Assembly (NCBI GenBank): GCA_964247055.1
Contig: OZ176050.1
Span: 4,030,001-4,094,000, forward strand
Length of the DNA: 64,000 nt
From: Paragordius varius
Taxonomy: Eukaryota; Nematomorpha
Reading direction: 5' to 3'
Made by a program: the position numbers and the translations under genes. Numbering within the stretch: the first letter of the stretch is position 1; every line of letters begins with the position of its first letter. Shown one piece after another: positions 10,851 through 23,400 of this stretch. The notes beneath the pieces are model-generated. The model had not been told where the DNA came from. It ran no database searches and saw only the letters and a program-made list of their open reading frames with translations.

Positions 10851-12729
10851 ATGCTGTTGTGATCTGATTCTGCCGGTAAACCCATTCAAATCCAAAAAAT
10901 ATAATCATTAATAAATGCCCCGACAATAGCTTCGCCCTTTTTGAATTAGGCCCCCGGGCCCTCTCCGTGTGAAAAACGGGTTCTTTTGAGACAATATTCC
11001 CGAAAACGTGTTGGATCATTCGATTTCAAATATGATTTTTTTACTTATTTTCGATCGCGTCGAACATAGGCGGCTCGCTTTTTTAATTTAGGCGTATTTT
11101 TACCCGCTCCCCCGTAAAATGCTATTTAATTAAGTCCACCAAAATAACTTTTTGAATCTATGAGGATTCCAGGTATTCCTTGAAAAAAGGCAAACATTTT
11201 AGTCGTGCGTTTTTTTATAGTGACTGCTGGGTAAGGAGATACCCGCTAAAAACTGCCCCGTCATATCAAAATAGCGTGCCTTTGTGGTTGAATTTCAGAA
11301 AACCTATCAGGCCCTATGAATCCAATAGGTGCTTAAAATATTACCCGTAACAAGGCAAAAATTTAGGTCGTGCGGTTTTTAAAAATTAACCGTTATTATG
11401 TGCTTCACGCCTGAAAAATGTGCCACCATAGAAGGATTTTTTAGTTTTGATGCAATTTTTCCAAAAACGAATGAGAGCATATGATATCAATCATGATTCG
11501 AGGTATTCTCCGTAAAAAAGCAAAAAATTTAATCAAGCGCTTTTTTGCATCAGCCTCTGGGCGGGGAGCTACCCGCCTAAAACTGCACCATTATACGAAA
11601 TTGAATTGTTTAAAAGTTATTTTAGAAAAAACTTATTAGGCCACATATGTTTAATAGGGCCTAAAATATTATCCGTAAAAAGGGAAAAATTTAAGTCTGG
11701 CGGTTTTTAAGCCGTTGACTAGGCCCTTTACGCCATAAAAAATGCGCTATCTTTGAATGACTTGTTTGAGGCAATTTTTTGAAAATTCTACCAGAGCATA
11801 TGGAATCAATTAAGATTCCAGGTATTACCCGAATTAAGGCAAGAATTTTAATCGAAGCGTTTTTTTGTTTCGCCTCTGGTTAGGGATATGCCCGCGTAAA
11901 ACTGCGTATATCGATACAAGCCAAATTTCAGATAACCTATGAGACTAATAGGAACATATGGAACCATGATAACTCCCGACCCCATATAAAGGCAAAAATT
12001 TTGCCCAAAGCTTTTATTATACCTGCCCCTGGGTAAAGAGCTACTCGCCAAAAACTGAGCCACTACATAAAAATTGCATTGTTTTGGAGCTAATTTACAG
12101 AAAATTTATGAAGCCTAATGAGCTAATTAAAAGCTAAAAATATTACCCGTAACTAGGTAAAAAAGTCAGGCGTTTTTTAGCCGTTAATTTTGGGCCTTTA
12201 TCCTAAAAATATGCCATCATAAAACGATTATTTAGTGTTAAGGCTTTTTTGAATAACTCATGAGACGATGGTATCAAAGATGATTCCAAATATTTGCCCT
12301 AAAGAATTTAACTCAGCGCTTTTTCCATATAAGTCTATGGGTAGGGGTCTACCGGTTTGAAACTGAGACGCCATACAAAAAGGGTGGTTTTAGGGAAAAA
12401 AACATAAGAAGCCATACGAGTTCAATTAAACACATTTCTGGGGTTCCTTAAAGGTACCACAAACGATTTATATATCCCTTGATCCAAGCTGTGTGAACAC
12501 AATTTTGTTTTCGTAAAATAGAAATCTTAAATAAATCCAATGATGGTTGAATATTAACTTTAATAAGGGATTGTTTAATTATGGTCAATTTCGAGTAAAC
12601 AATATTTGAGCCTATGCATAAACCCCTGATATTAAATATGTTTTTTTTTCTCCATTACCTCTATTTATGCAAATTATTAAAAATAATTAATGAGACTCCG
12701 TCACAGTGAAGCGTGACAGGGCCAGCTAG
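10850..12729 (+). mobile_element. Candidate Helitron-like element with internal ~155-bp tandem repeats
   Basis: The right end reads GTCAC-AGTGAAGC-GTGAC, a short hairpin, then AGGGCCAGCTAG followed by T. A hairpin just before CTAG with insertion next to T is the Helitron/Helentron 3' signature. Inside is a less A/T-rich tract of degenerate repeats (about 11080-12480) with cores such as GGGAGCTACCCGCC near 11570 and related copies near 11230, 11875, 12030 and 12335. They alternate with a second type near 11375, 11690 and 12165. No Rep/helicase coding was seen, so this would be a non-autonomous copy. The 5' end is not located and the start given is only where composition changes. Confidence 0.5.
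11080..12480. repeat. Degenerate tandem array, unit about 155 bp in alternating A/B types (~310-bp dimer)
   Basis: Each unit carries a GGCAAAAATTT-like box followed by GCG-TTTTTT. Type A continues with GGG-AGCTACCCGCCTAAAACTG and type B with GCCGTTGA then CTTTACGCC. Type-A cores near 11230, 11570, 11875, 12030 and 12335 are spaced by about 155 or 310-340 bp. All copies are well diverged. Confidence 0.65.
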
Positions 12730-13204
12730 TATTATTATAATTTGTTGATACTAAATTTGTTCAAACTCTAGTACTTCGGAACATTGTTTTCACGGAGATA
12801 ATATTTAAAAATTAAGTCGATTGGGCCAAATTTAAAGCCATGCATTCTATGGATTTATAGAAGCATTATACACAAAAATATTGTTTGAGTTTAATTCTAA
12901 ATTGAAATAAAAATTAAAAATATTGATAATTTTTTTTAACGTGTGTTTATGATTGGATTAGCGAGCTAACCAAATATATCTTAGAATTCTTACATTAGAA
13001 TATATTCAGATTATTACTAATATATATTTTGGTATACTTTTAATTTTTTAGTCTTCGGGGTGGTAACATTGTATTCTAGGTTTAACCTATCATGGCCAGT
13101 AACTATTAAATCCGAACCTTAGCAAGCTCGAAATCAAAAATGCGGGAAATTCGTTAGTTTTATGAGCAATACAAAAGATGTCAGAAATTTCAAATTAAGA
13201 TTGA

Positions 13205-13245
<41 letters not shown>

Positions 13246-13566
13246 GTGGGCTCTTGGGCTAGTAAAAACAGTATTCATGCACCCCCGATGCAAATCAACT
13301 AAATTTATTTAGTTGACACATTCTTTACAATATTAATTTGATATTAGAACACGCTTAAAGTTTAAGGCCTACAAAGTAAAAATATCTTATGTTATTTTTT
13401 CTTTGTGGCTATGATTTTAAAATATTAATATTATATGTTTTAAATAATTATATTGAATCCGAAAAAGAGGAGTTAAACGATAGATAACACAATAATAATC
13501 TTGGAAATAATTATTATAATTCTGTTAAATTCATTTGTGCGTTCATACATATGTCATCCTTAAACC
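12730..13566. other. Upstream region of the LRPPRC-like gene
   Basis: No gene is seen. It contains an (AT)n microsatellite at 13209-13242 and A+T-rich sequence that presumably includes the promoter of the gene starting at 13567. Confidence 0.45.
13209..13242. repeat. (AT)n microsatellite
   Basis: Uninterrupted dinucleotide run about 320 bp upstream of the LRPPRC start codon. Confidence 0.95.
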
Positions 13567-16500
13567 ATGCTTCAGCGGGCTAAAAATTTCAATAAAGTTC
13601 TTAAGCCAGCTTTATGCTATATTAGACAGTATATTTGATTTTATAATTTTATAGAGATAAAAATATTGGCTTAGCTGTAAAAAATGTTGAGCCCGAGACA
13701 CTCAGTGGTAATATTTCCCAGGGAAAACCATTTTCTAATCATGAAATTGCCTTCGACAATAAATTTTTTGATATAGATATAAATCTTAAGAGATTTGGCA
13801 GAGTCGACAAGCAAAATGTTTTTCAACTTGTTAAAGAAATGAATAAAAAGGGTATCACCTAACTTTTTAACTTACAGCGGCTATTAATTCATTACATGCT
13901 CTTTTGTTGATTCGTTGTTGTGGAAACGTCATGGTTTCCGAATCATTATCATCAAAAAGAGAATTGATAGCGAATTTATTCAATGTTTGCATGCAAAAAG
14001 GTATACATAATTTTAATACTATTTAGATTTAAAATTTGAAATAACACATTTTAATAGCCTGCTTAAGGTTTTCACAGAAAACAAAGATTTTGGCTTAATT
14101 GATAAACTTTTCCAAGAATCTAGTAAAATAGATTCAGCGACCGCAGATGCATACCTTGTCCAACAATTAAAATTAATGTTTCCGGCTCAATTATTTCCGA
14201 ATAACCTAACCCCAAATAGAATAACCTATCAAAGATTCGTATCTTATGTTTGTGAATCAGGGAACATGGAAAAGGGCGAAGTTTTGTTACAATGCCTAAA
14301 AGATAAGGGAATATCTCTGAACGAAACAATATTTATAAGTTTGATAAATGGTTACGCATCCAAAGGGGATATTGAAAATGTCAAGGGTATTGTTCAGGTT
14401 TTTCCCTTTATCCTAATTGCTTAAAAATTAGCTGTTTTTAAACTTTTATTTTCAAAAAATCTATATAGTAATTCAAATGATAAATTTATCATTATTTTAA
14501 ATGTATCCCTTTCCTTGGTTTTTCTAAAGCGTCTCAATTTTTTAGTGTTGAATAAAAAGGATTAGGTCCGCTGTTATTACCATATATTGGTTTTTCAATA
14601 GTAAATTATACAAGTAGAGAGTTACTTTTATATATAAGAGAAATTTTTATATGATTTATATCAGGGGTGGCCACACTTTTTTTGTCGCGAGCTTTTTTTT
14701 GGCTTTTTTGTTAAAAAAAGAGTTCGCGGTCACCCAGAAATATTTATCAAAAAAACTCAATCAACACTTTAAATGATGTATATACCTGCTTTACAGATTA
14801 GAGTGACTTGTTTAAACCATTTTAAAATTGTAATTTTTTTATCTATCAACCAAATACAAAAATAATTTTAATTAAAAGACAACGGGTTATTAACTACCTT
14901 AATTTTTTAACCAACATAAAACACTTCAAAATATTTATTTATTAAATTTCTATTATATGAAATTTTACAATATAAAAATTTAAACAATGCATTTGAAATT
15001 ACAGGGGAGAATACATTATGATACAAAAAATAAAAGAAATAAAAAATAGCATTCCAATTTAGAACCATAATTTGAACATAAATAAGAGTACATTAAAATT
15101 GTATCAGTTTTAATTCTATCCACATATTTTTTAGTAAATCGGCTTTTTCCTAAGCGAAAATACAACTCGATAAACATCCATATTTAATAAAGAAAAAAAT
15201 ATTTAAAACGCCCGACTGCGAAAAAATTCAGAAAGTTTATCTAAATTAGGTTCAAATGAAGTCAAAGCAATTCTCAAACATGATTCTAAATGTTTATTAG
15301 TTAATTGTGACCTCTGTTTAGTTTTGATAGCATTCATAATTGAAAAAGCCGATTCACATAAATATGTGGATCCAAAAAAAGAATTGAATAATGCAGCGGT
15401 TTTCCAAATATGGGGGTATTTATCTTTATTTATAAATTTATATATATCTGATCCTAATGATTTTAGATGGATATCGCATTTAACATTTATTAATTCCTCT
15501 TCCAACTCTGCTAAATTTGGTACACCAAGAAAGTGGCTGAGTTTTTGAGCAATATATTAAAATTATTATTATTATTAAATGGGCATGATAAAAAAATAGC
15601 GATGTCTTCAAGTTTATTTATAGATGAAAATCGTTTTTCAAAATCATTAATAAGCAGACCAATATCATCTGCATATTTTTCAAAAGAGAGATTCTCTATT
15701 TTTTCAGACACCGCTGCCAGATTAAAAAAATGTTTTAAATCTCGGTTTTTTAATTGTGTTTCTACTACTGTTAGTGTTTCCTTAAAAGATTTTAAAGCAC
15801 CCATCATATCCATTATTGTTTTATCTTTTCCTTGTAATTGGATGTTTAATTTATGCAATTTTTCCGTGATATCGCATAAAAATGCAAGATCAAGCAGCCA
15901 ATCTTGATCTTTCAATTCAGGGTATGAAAATTTAGAATTCTCTAAAAAAATTTCTATTTGTGGTAAAAGTTGCCTAAATCTAATTAAAAATGCGGCACGA
16001 CTCAACCACCTTACATCAGTATGTAATAAAAGTTCTCCATATTCCACGCTGCACTCATTTAACAAAATTCGAAATTGGCGGCGGGACAAGCTTTTTATTC
16101 GAATGGCGTTAACAATTTTAAAACAGGGGTTCATTACATGATGGTATTTTAAAACTTTTGAACATAAAACTTGATTATGGATTATACAATGGTAATCAAT
16201 GAACTTGGGAAATGCACTGTGATTTTTACATAAAGCGATAAAGCCGTTGTTAACGCCAATCATAGCTGGAGCTCCATCAGTAATTATAGATGCGAGTTTT
16301 ACGATGGGAAGTTTCGTATCTGTGATAAATTTATAAAAAGAATCAAAAATATCCTGCCCTCTGGTTCGTTCGTGGAGAGGTATTATAGTTAATAATTCCT
16401 CCTTTGCAGATAAATCACTAAATATCATACGAATAAAAATGCATAATTGGGCGATTCCAACATAATCGGTGGACTCATCGAGTTGCAAGGAAAAAAAATA

Positions 16501-19500
16501 CAGTTATTAATATTTTCATGTAAAATTTCATCAAGATTATTACTAATATCTTCAGCCCTGCGCATAACGGTATTTCTCGATAAGCTTATGCTTTTAATAG
16601 CTGTCATAATATTATTTTTGTTATCAAAATTTTCAAATAAAATATCACAAGCGCTAATAAAGGCTTCTTTAAATATTTCACCATCTTGGAATGGCTTATT
16701 GTTCCGAATGAGTATTTCCGCTACCTTGAATGAAGCAATCGTAGCATTTTTATAGTCTTTGTTGTATTTAAGTATGCTATTTTGTGAGGCGGATAATTGT
16801 TCTTTTAATTCCTTTACTTTAATGTTGCGTTCTTGAGTTTGTAAGGGGTAGTTTTTGGAGTAATGTGGATGCAGAGATCTATAATGTCTTTCAATATTTG
16901 ACTTTTGGCAAAGCAACAGTACTATTGCATATTAGACAGGTGCATGTTTCATTTATCATAATAAAATAGTATTCATGCTCCCAATCTTTCTTGTATCTGT
17001 ACAACTTTTTTTGGCTCATTCTAAAATATAAGTTTTAAAAACCTACTTTTGGTGTATCAAATCAAATCTAACTTCACGATTATGCTTCTGATTTATGAAT
17101 AAACTTTGCTCAAAGTTTTGATATATTCAAGGGAAATGACTGATTTTAAGTTTTAATGCAAATGCTCCAAAACATATGAATTATAATTAATAAAATAATT
17201 TTTTTATACCCTTTTCTTAGACGTTTTTTTTAATTTAAACCTTATTTTTTTGTATTTTAAATTTAAATTCGCTCAGAAGTAGCCAACTATCCGAAAAAAA
17301 TCAATAAAATTTTTTTAAAAAAAATATTTTAAGGCGGTCACTTTTTGAGTTGTCGCGGTCACGAAAGTGACCGCGGTCACCTCGTTGGCCACCCCTGATT
17401 TATATGGTAGTATCTCATTAATGTTTTGCGAAAAAATATAAACATGTAATTAATATTTTAGATTATGAAGAATATGGATATAGATATGTCATCCGCTATA
17501 TATGGCGCCATAGCCAAGGCTCTCATATCCTGTGGTCAGTCTCAACAAATAAATGAGTATTTAAAGGAAGCCCTTGAAAATGGTAGTTGATTATACTCTT
17601 CTATTAATATATCTTAATTTATCTTTTTTTGCTTATATATATAATTTATCTTGTGATCAAAAATTTAGCCATGCAACAACTTTTAAATTAATATATTAGT
17701 AACGTTTTTAAAATTATATATCATCAACAATAAATATCTAAAACCTACTAATAATAAAACGTTTAAATTTTGGCACGTGTATTCAACTTCCTGAATATTG
17801 ATCACAACCATTTTTATGTAAGTTTTGCCCGGTTTTAAGTAATCAATTAATATACTTGAAAATATTTTTTGTAATGTAAATAACTAATATAATTTAATTA
17901 TAATAAATAAAGAGTAAAATTTACTTTTTTAAAAATTGGGAATTATCCAAATTTTTAAAAAGAAAAAACGTTAGCCTAGCCCAAGTTAATTAGTATTAGG
18001 TGCTGTATGTTTTAAAAAATTACGAAATCAGGGGGTATATTTTAAATTTCAAATTTTTTAGGAGTTAATTTCAACAATCGTGATATGTTTGATGTCATTT
18101 CACATGCTATCATTACACAACCCTCATTCGCCCTAAAATCGCAAATTGAGGACAAAAATGTTTCCTTTAGTGCTGATTGGAAAAGTGTTTCAAAAGATCT
18201 TTTGCCTTACATCAAACCACACGGGGATATGATGCAATGCCTTATTAATTCCGTTCATAAACTCTTATCGTACGATAATGTCAATCGGCCAGTTAATTTG
18301 GATTTACAGGCTTATGAAATGTTTAAATACTTTAGTTTTACCATTGGTCAAACGGTTGATCCATCTTTTATATGTAAGTACCATAGTATTAAATCAAATG
18401 TTAAATTTGTTAAAAATATGCTTGTATATTATTTTTTAATATATACATGATTTTTCGATAATGTATTATTCCATTTTTTAATCAAATGACTTATATGATT
18501 TTTTGCATCCGACTCTTTGTGTATTATTTTATATTGTTAGTCACGATTCTTTATGTAATATATGGTTTTCTTATATTTTTGAATTTCGCCTAAAATCTAC
18601 AAATAAAATAAAGATATTTCACTTTTTTGTTTATCATTCACATCAATATATATATATTTATTTATATTATTTACCAATTTTAGAATTGAATTAAATGATT
18701 TAATATGATTAGTACTCATTTGATAAATTAATCACGGTATATTATTTTAGTTAATAATGAACTTAAAAATTCGGGATACTTTATCGTTAAACACATGGCG
18801 GAACAAAAAGAGCCGGCACACTCTTTCAATGATTTAGCCACCATAATTAAAGATTTGCATGGGAATGAACTTAATAATTTTGCATCTCAACGTTTACTTG
18901 AATCATTTTTCAATCAACACTGTTTGCCATCTAACGCTGGAAATAAAAACCTTAAATCATCTACCCCTACTCTTGATGAGTTTATGACAAATTATAAAAA
19001 GTATAGCATTTTATTGTCTTTTTGTCTTTTTTAGTTTATCGTGAAGAATATGGGTAATTTAGAATAAATGAGTTTTAAATAATATTACACACAATGTAGC
19101 AAATTTGTTGGAAATTAAGTTTTTCAACCTTTTATAACGCTTTATTATGTTTAAATTTTATGAACTCTCAATTCAAAATTATCTTTTATTCAATTTATAA
19201 CAAATATGTGACCAAATGATGTCACAAATTATGATATTTTATACTTGGTACGTAAGATAAAAGCATATAGATATAGGTTTTTAATTTTATTAACCTTGAT
19301 ATAAGCTTATATATTTAATGAATTATAAATTATTTTATACAAAAACCAGTTTAAATTTTTTAATGAATTGTTTAAATTTAAATTTTTTGCCTTACTCCAG
19401 ATACTTCCAATTAATGAGGGATACAAAACAAGTGTTTAGACCACATTATTTTTGGCCCTTGTTTGCCAAAATTAGGAATAGCTTAAATTCACGACAATCA

Positions 19501-20445
19501 AGTCCCAATGATACTTTAAAACATTTGTTTTCCACTCTGAAAGCCATGAAAAATGAATATGGTATTGAATGTCTTAACATAAAAATACTTTTTTTTGTTC
19601 AAAATACTTACCTGTATTTAAAAATTAATGGTTTATTTGACCACTTTTCACCCTAAAACAATAAACCAAATTTCATACAGTATTTCATTCAAAATATCTT
19701 TTTTTTTCAAATCTAACTAGACATTTCTATTTAACCATTTGTTCATATAACTTACCATAAAACTTTAATCTTAAAGTTAGAGCCAAATATTAGTTTTATA
19801 TTAAAAAGCTATCAATAAATTAATCTTTAATTCGAACATTTTTCCATTAAAATAATTAAAACCATAAAATTATAATCAATAAACAATTATTATTCTTTTT
19901 TAGACTGTGTCCCTAATGTCACCACATTTCATAGTTATGTATATCCAACACTACTTGATGCACAAAATATTATGATGACTAGCTTTGAAAAAGATTCAAC
20001 AAATTCCAATGCAAATGAATCCGGCTCTATGAATAAATATAAAGGTAACATATCAGTAATAATACATAAAATTGTTTTCATTATTTTCGCATTTTATTTA
20101 AAATAACTCATAATGAGTATTAAAGGTATTAACATATCAGTAAAAATATAAAAAATTGTGTGTTTTTATTTGTCTTCTTTTTGCAATTATTATTATTATT
20201 ATTATTATTATTATAAACTTAAAGGTAAATATATATTTTTTTTCATTTAATTCAAAATAATTTATTATGTATAAATTTAAAGGTGTTAGCATTGAAATGT
20301 CTGAAGAGCTTGCTGAAGCTATGGACGAAGATTATGAAATGTCTGAGACGGCGGAAAAAAATGAAGAAATTTCAAAGAAAACATCAAAGACAACAACCAT
20401 ATTTGATCAAAATAATATAATTATGGTATGATTGATATTATAGAA

Positions 20446-20476
<31 letters not shown>

Positions 20477-23400
20477 CGTTGCAAAATGGGTAATAAAACT
20501 TTTTTTAGTTAACTTATCAAAGATATTTAACTATATTGATAAATTAAAATGGAACCATGAAAAAAAAGTACCTGTCAAGGAATTTCAACAACAGCCATTT
20601 TGATCATAATGATATCATTATGGTATAACATCGAAAATATGGCTATACAATACAAATGGCTTTGCGGGCCACATTTGAAATATATATGAACATTAAGGAT
20701 AATTTATTTCAAATATAAAATTGTAAATTAATTATAGTTTGTTGCCAATTTGATTAGGTTTATTGAAACAAGAAACATCAATTTTACCAAAATTTTGTGA
20801 GCGTATTTTTGGAAATTATGGAATAAATGTTATAAATAACTAATTCATTTATCAAGCAATAATATAATTTTTTATTAATTAATAACCATGTTTGATTGAA
20901 ATGATAATAATTATGGTAGGATATGATTGATAAATAATAATTTTAGCAATATCATTTAAACAAAATAATTAATGCGTTTAATGTAAAATAATTTGTTTGG
21001 TTATATAATGCCACTATTAACCACCGGATTTTTAACGCCATAATTAATTTGAACGATGACCGTGTTTAATACAAATATGGTTCATGATTGGATGGAATTT
21101 CGCATTTTAATATAACCAAAACAATTTAACTTATTGGTTTCTTAAATCCGATTGATTAATAATTAATTTAGTAAAAATAACACGATTTTTGTCTTCTTTT
21201 CTGAAGACTTTCAATCACATTTAAAGCCAATATTGATGTACTATCATCCATTGATTTACCGGCTTAATACTTCATTAACTCATAATTGCCAGTTATAATG
21301 AACGGATTTTTTTATCCGTATTTAATTTTTTGAATATTTACTGTGGTAAATTTTGTTAGCTATCTGGAAAAAGCAATATTTTATGTTGTTTAATAAAATA
21401 CCTAAGACATTTACAGAGAAAAGCTTTATACCAGGCTTTACACATCATGTGTAATTGAAATTTGCACTAATTGTTTTATGTAATTATGGGAAGTTTGCCT
21501 CTATAAAATAGCCTGAGCTAATATATTTATTGGTTTCGGTTGAATATACAATAAAAATTGGTATTACAAAATATAGAAAAAAATTTGATTTTTTTTATAA
21601 AAACTATATGATTTTAATTTATTAATTCTGTATGTTGTTCATATATTATGCCAGATAAGTTAAGATATATAGAATAAATCAAGGCTTTATAATATGGCTT
21701 ACTTAATAAATTTTCATTTTCGTTGTAAGTCCTATCGAAATTTAACATTTTTTACCATTAATATCTTTCATAGAAACCCATACTTTACAATGATTTAAGC
21801 CGAATATGGACAATGCTGAATCAAGGTTTACCATCCAATTTCATGAAAACTATTGAATCACGCGGTATATATTGTCGTTTATGATAGCTTTTGTTATAAG
21901 TCAATTTTTTTAATATTTTAACAATAAAAATACTTAATTTAAATATATTTTAAAGTTTTTGTTTTGTGAAGATATACTTGGAATTGTGTTTTAAATTTGA
22001 TGGTAATTATAATATTTTACCAGTTTTTATTATTAGATTTTATAATTAGATTGTTTTATAATATTTAATCCTATACACTTCAAATGAATTTATTTTTTCG
22101 ACCCTATTATAGCACTTAACTCACTACTTTTGTTTGGGCTAAACACAGCAAATGGTTTTTATACTACGCTACCTAGCTTACATTCCTTTATTCATGGATT
22201 ATCCAAAAAGAATGTTACAGAACCGCAACAAATATCACCTCTAATAGATACATATTTTATATTAAATTCGCTATCTAATCTTTACATATCTACTCTGTAT
22301 TCGACGAGTGACGCCATTTTGTCATCTAAAGGTATTATGTTCAATAACTTAGAAAACTTATATTTGTAATTAAGTTGGGTTTTTCACCCGTTAAAAAAAA
22401 TAACCAGTCTAGCTTGTGTATCTATTTGTGATAATCATAGGCAATTATCATTACCACCTATGTAAAATATATGAAGTTCACTAGTTTAAATTGGTTAAAT
22501 GGTGTCAAATTATGTTTGTATTTCATAATGAAAATGGGATATAATTTGAAGTTTTAGAATTTTTTAATGAATAATGTAGGTTTAGATAAACATATGTTTG
22601 AAAAATTTTAACCTGGTTGCTATTAAGCGCTGTTCATAAAATATGTGAATAATTCATTTTTTTCCATACAGTTAAATCTTTTTGTGCGGAAAATATTTGT
22701 GCTTTAACTCTTTTTCGAGTTTTTAATTTTTCACTTTATTTGTGCTACCCTATTTTATAAAATAAACGGATTTTTAAACATCATTCTGCTTAAAATCTTT
22801 ATTCATCATATTTTGAGTTAATACTCCATTTTTTTGTAAAAATATTAATGCTAAAATTGGTGATCAAAATAAAAGACGTTATATATATAATGCATTTGAT
22901 GAGTTTGCTGGATTAGATAATTTTTATATAATTTCCAACAAACATCATAAAATTATAAAATTAGCGACACGTTTTTTTCACAGTTAAAATAGCCATATTC
23001 ACTAATTTTTTTCTATGTATTATGATTGGGATTAACGGTTTTTTTTCAAATACAAAAAGCCTTATTCCATTTTCTTGTTGGTCAGTTATAGCGGATTTAA
23101 AAATACTTTTGTATTTTTGTGTTCTGCCGGTACCTGTAATATAAGATTTCATTTAGTGAGGAGGAATTTTTAACCTATTTAGTTAAAGATAAATACTCTT
23201 AAACTAATGATAATTATTTTTGGTAGATGTTAAAGCTAACCAATTGGAAAAGCAAATTGTAGATATTTTGGGCTGGATCAACAATTCAATCAACAAGAAT
23301 GAATCTCAAGAAACTCCATCAAGTTTAACTTTTAAAATATTTTTATCTGATCTTTTATTAAGGGAAAATATAATTTACTTTTAATATTTTTTGCTAAATA

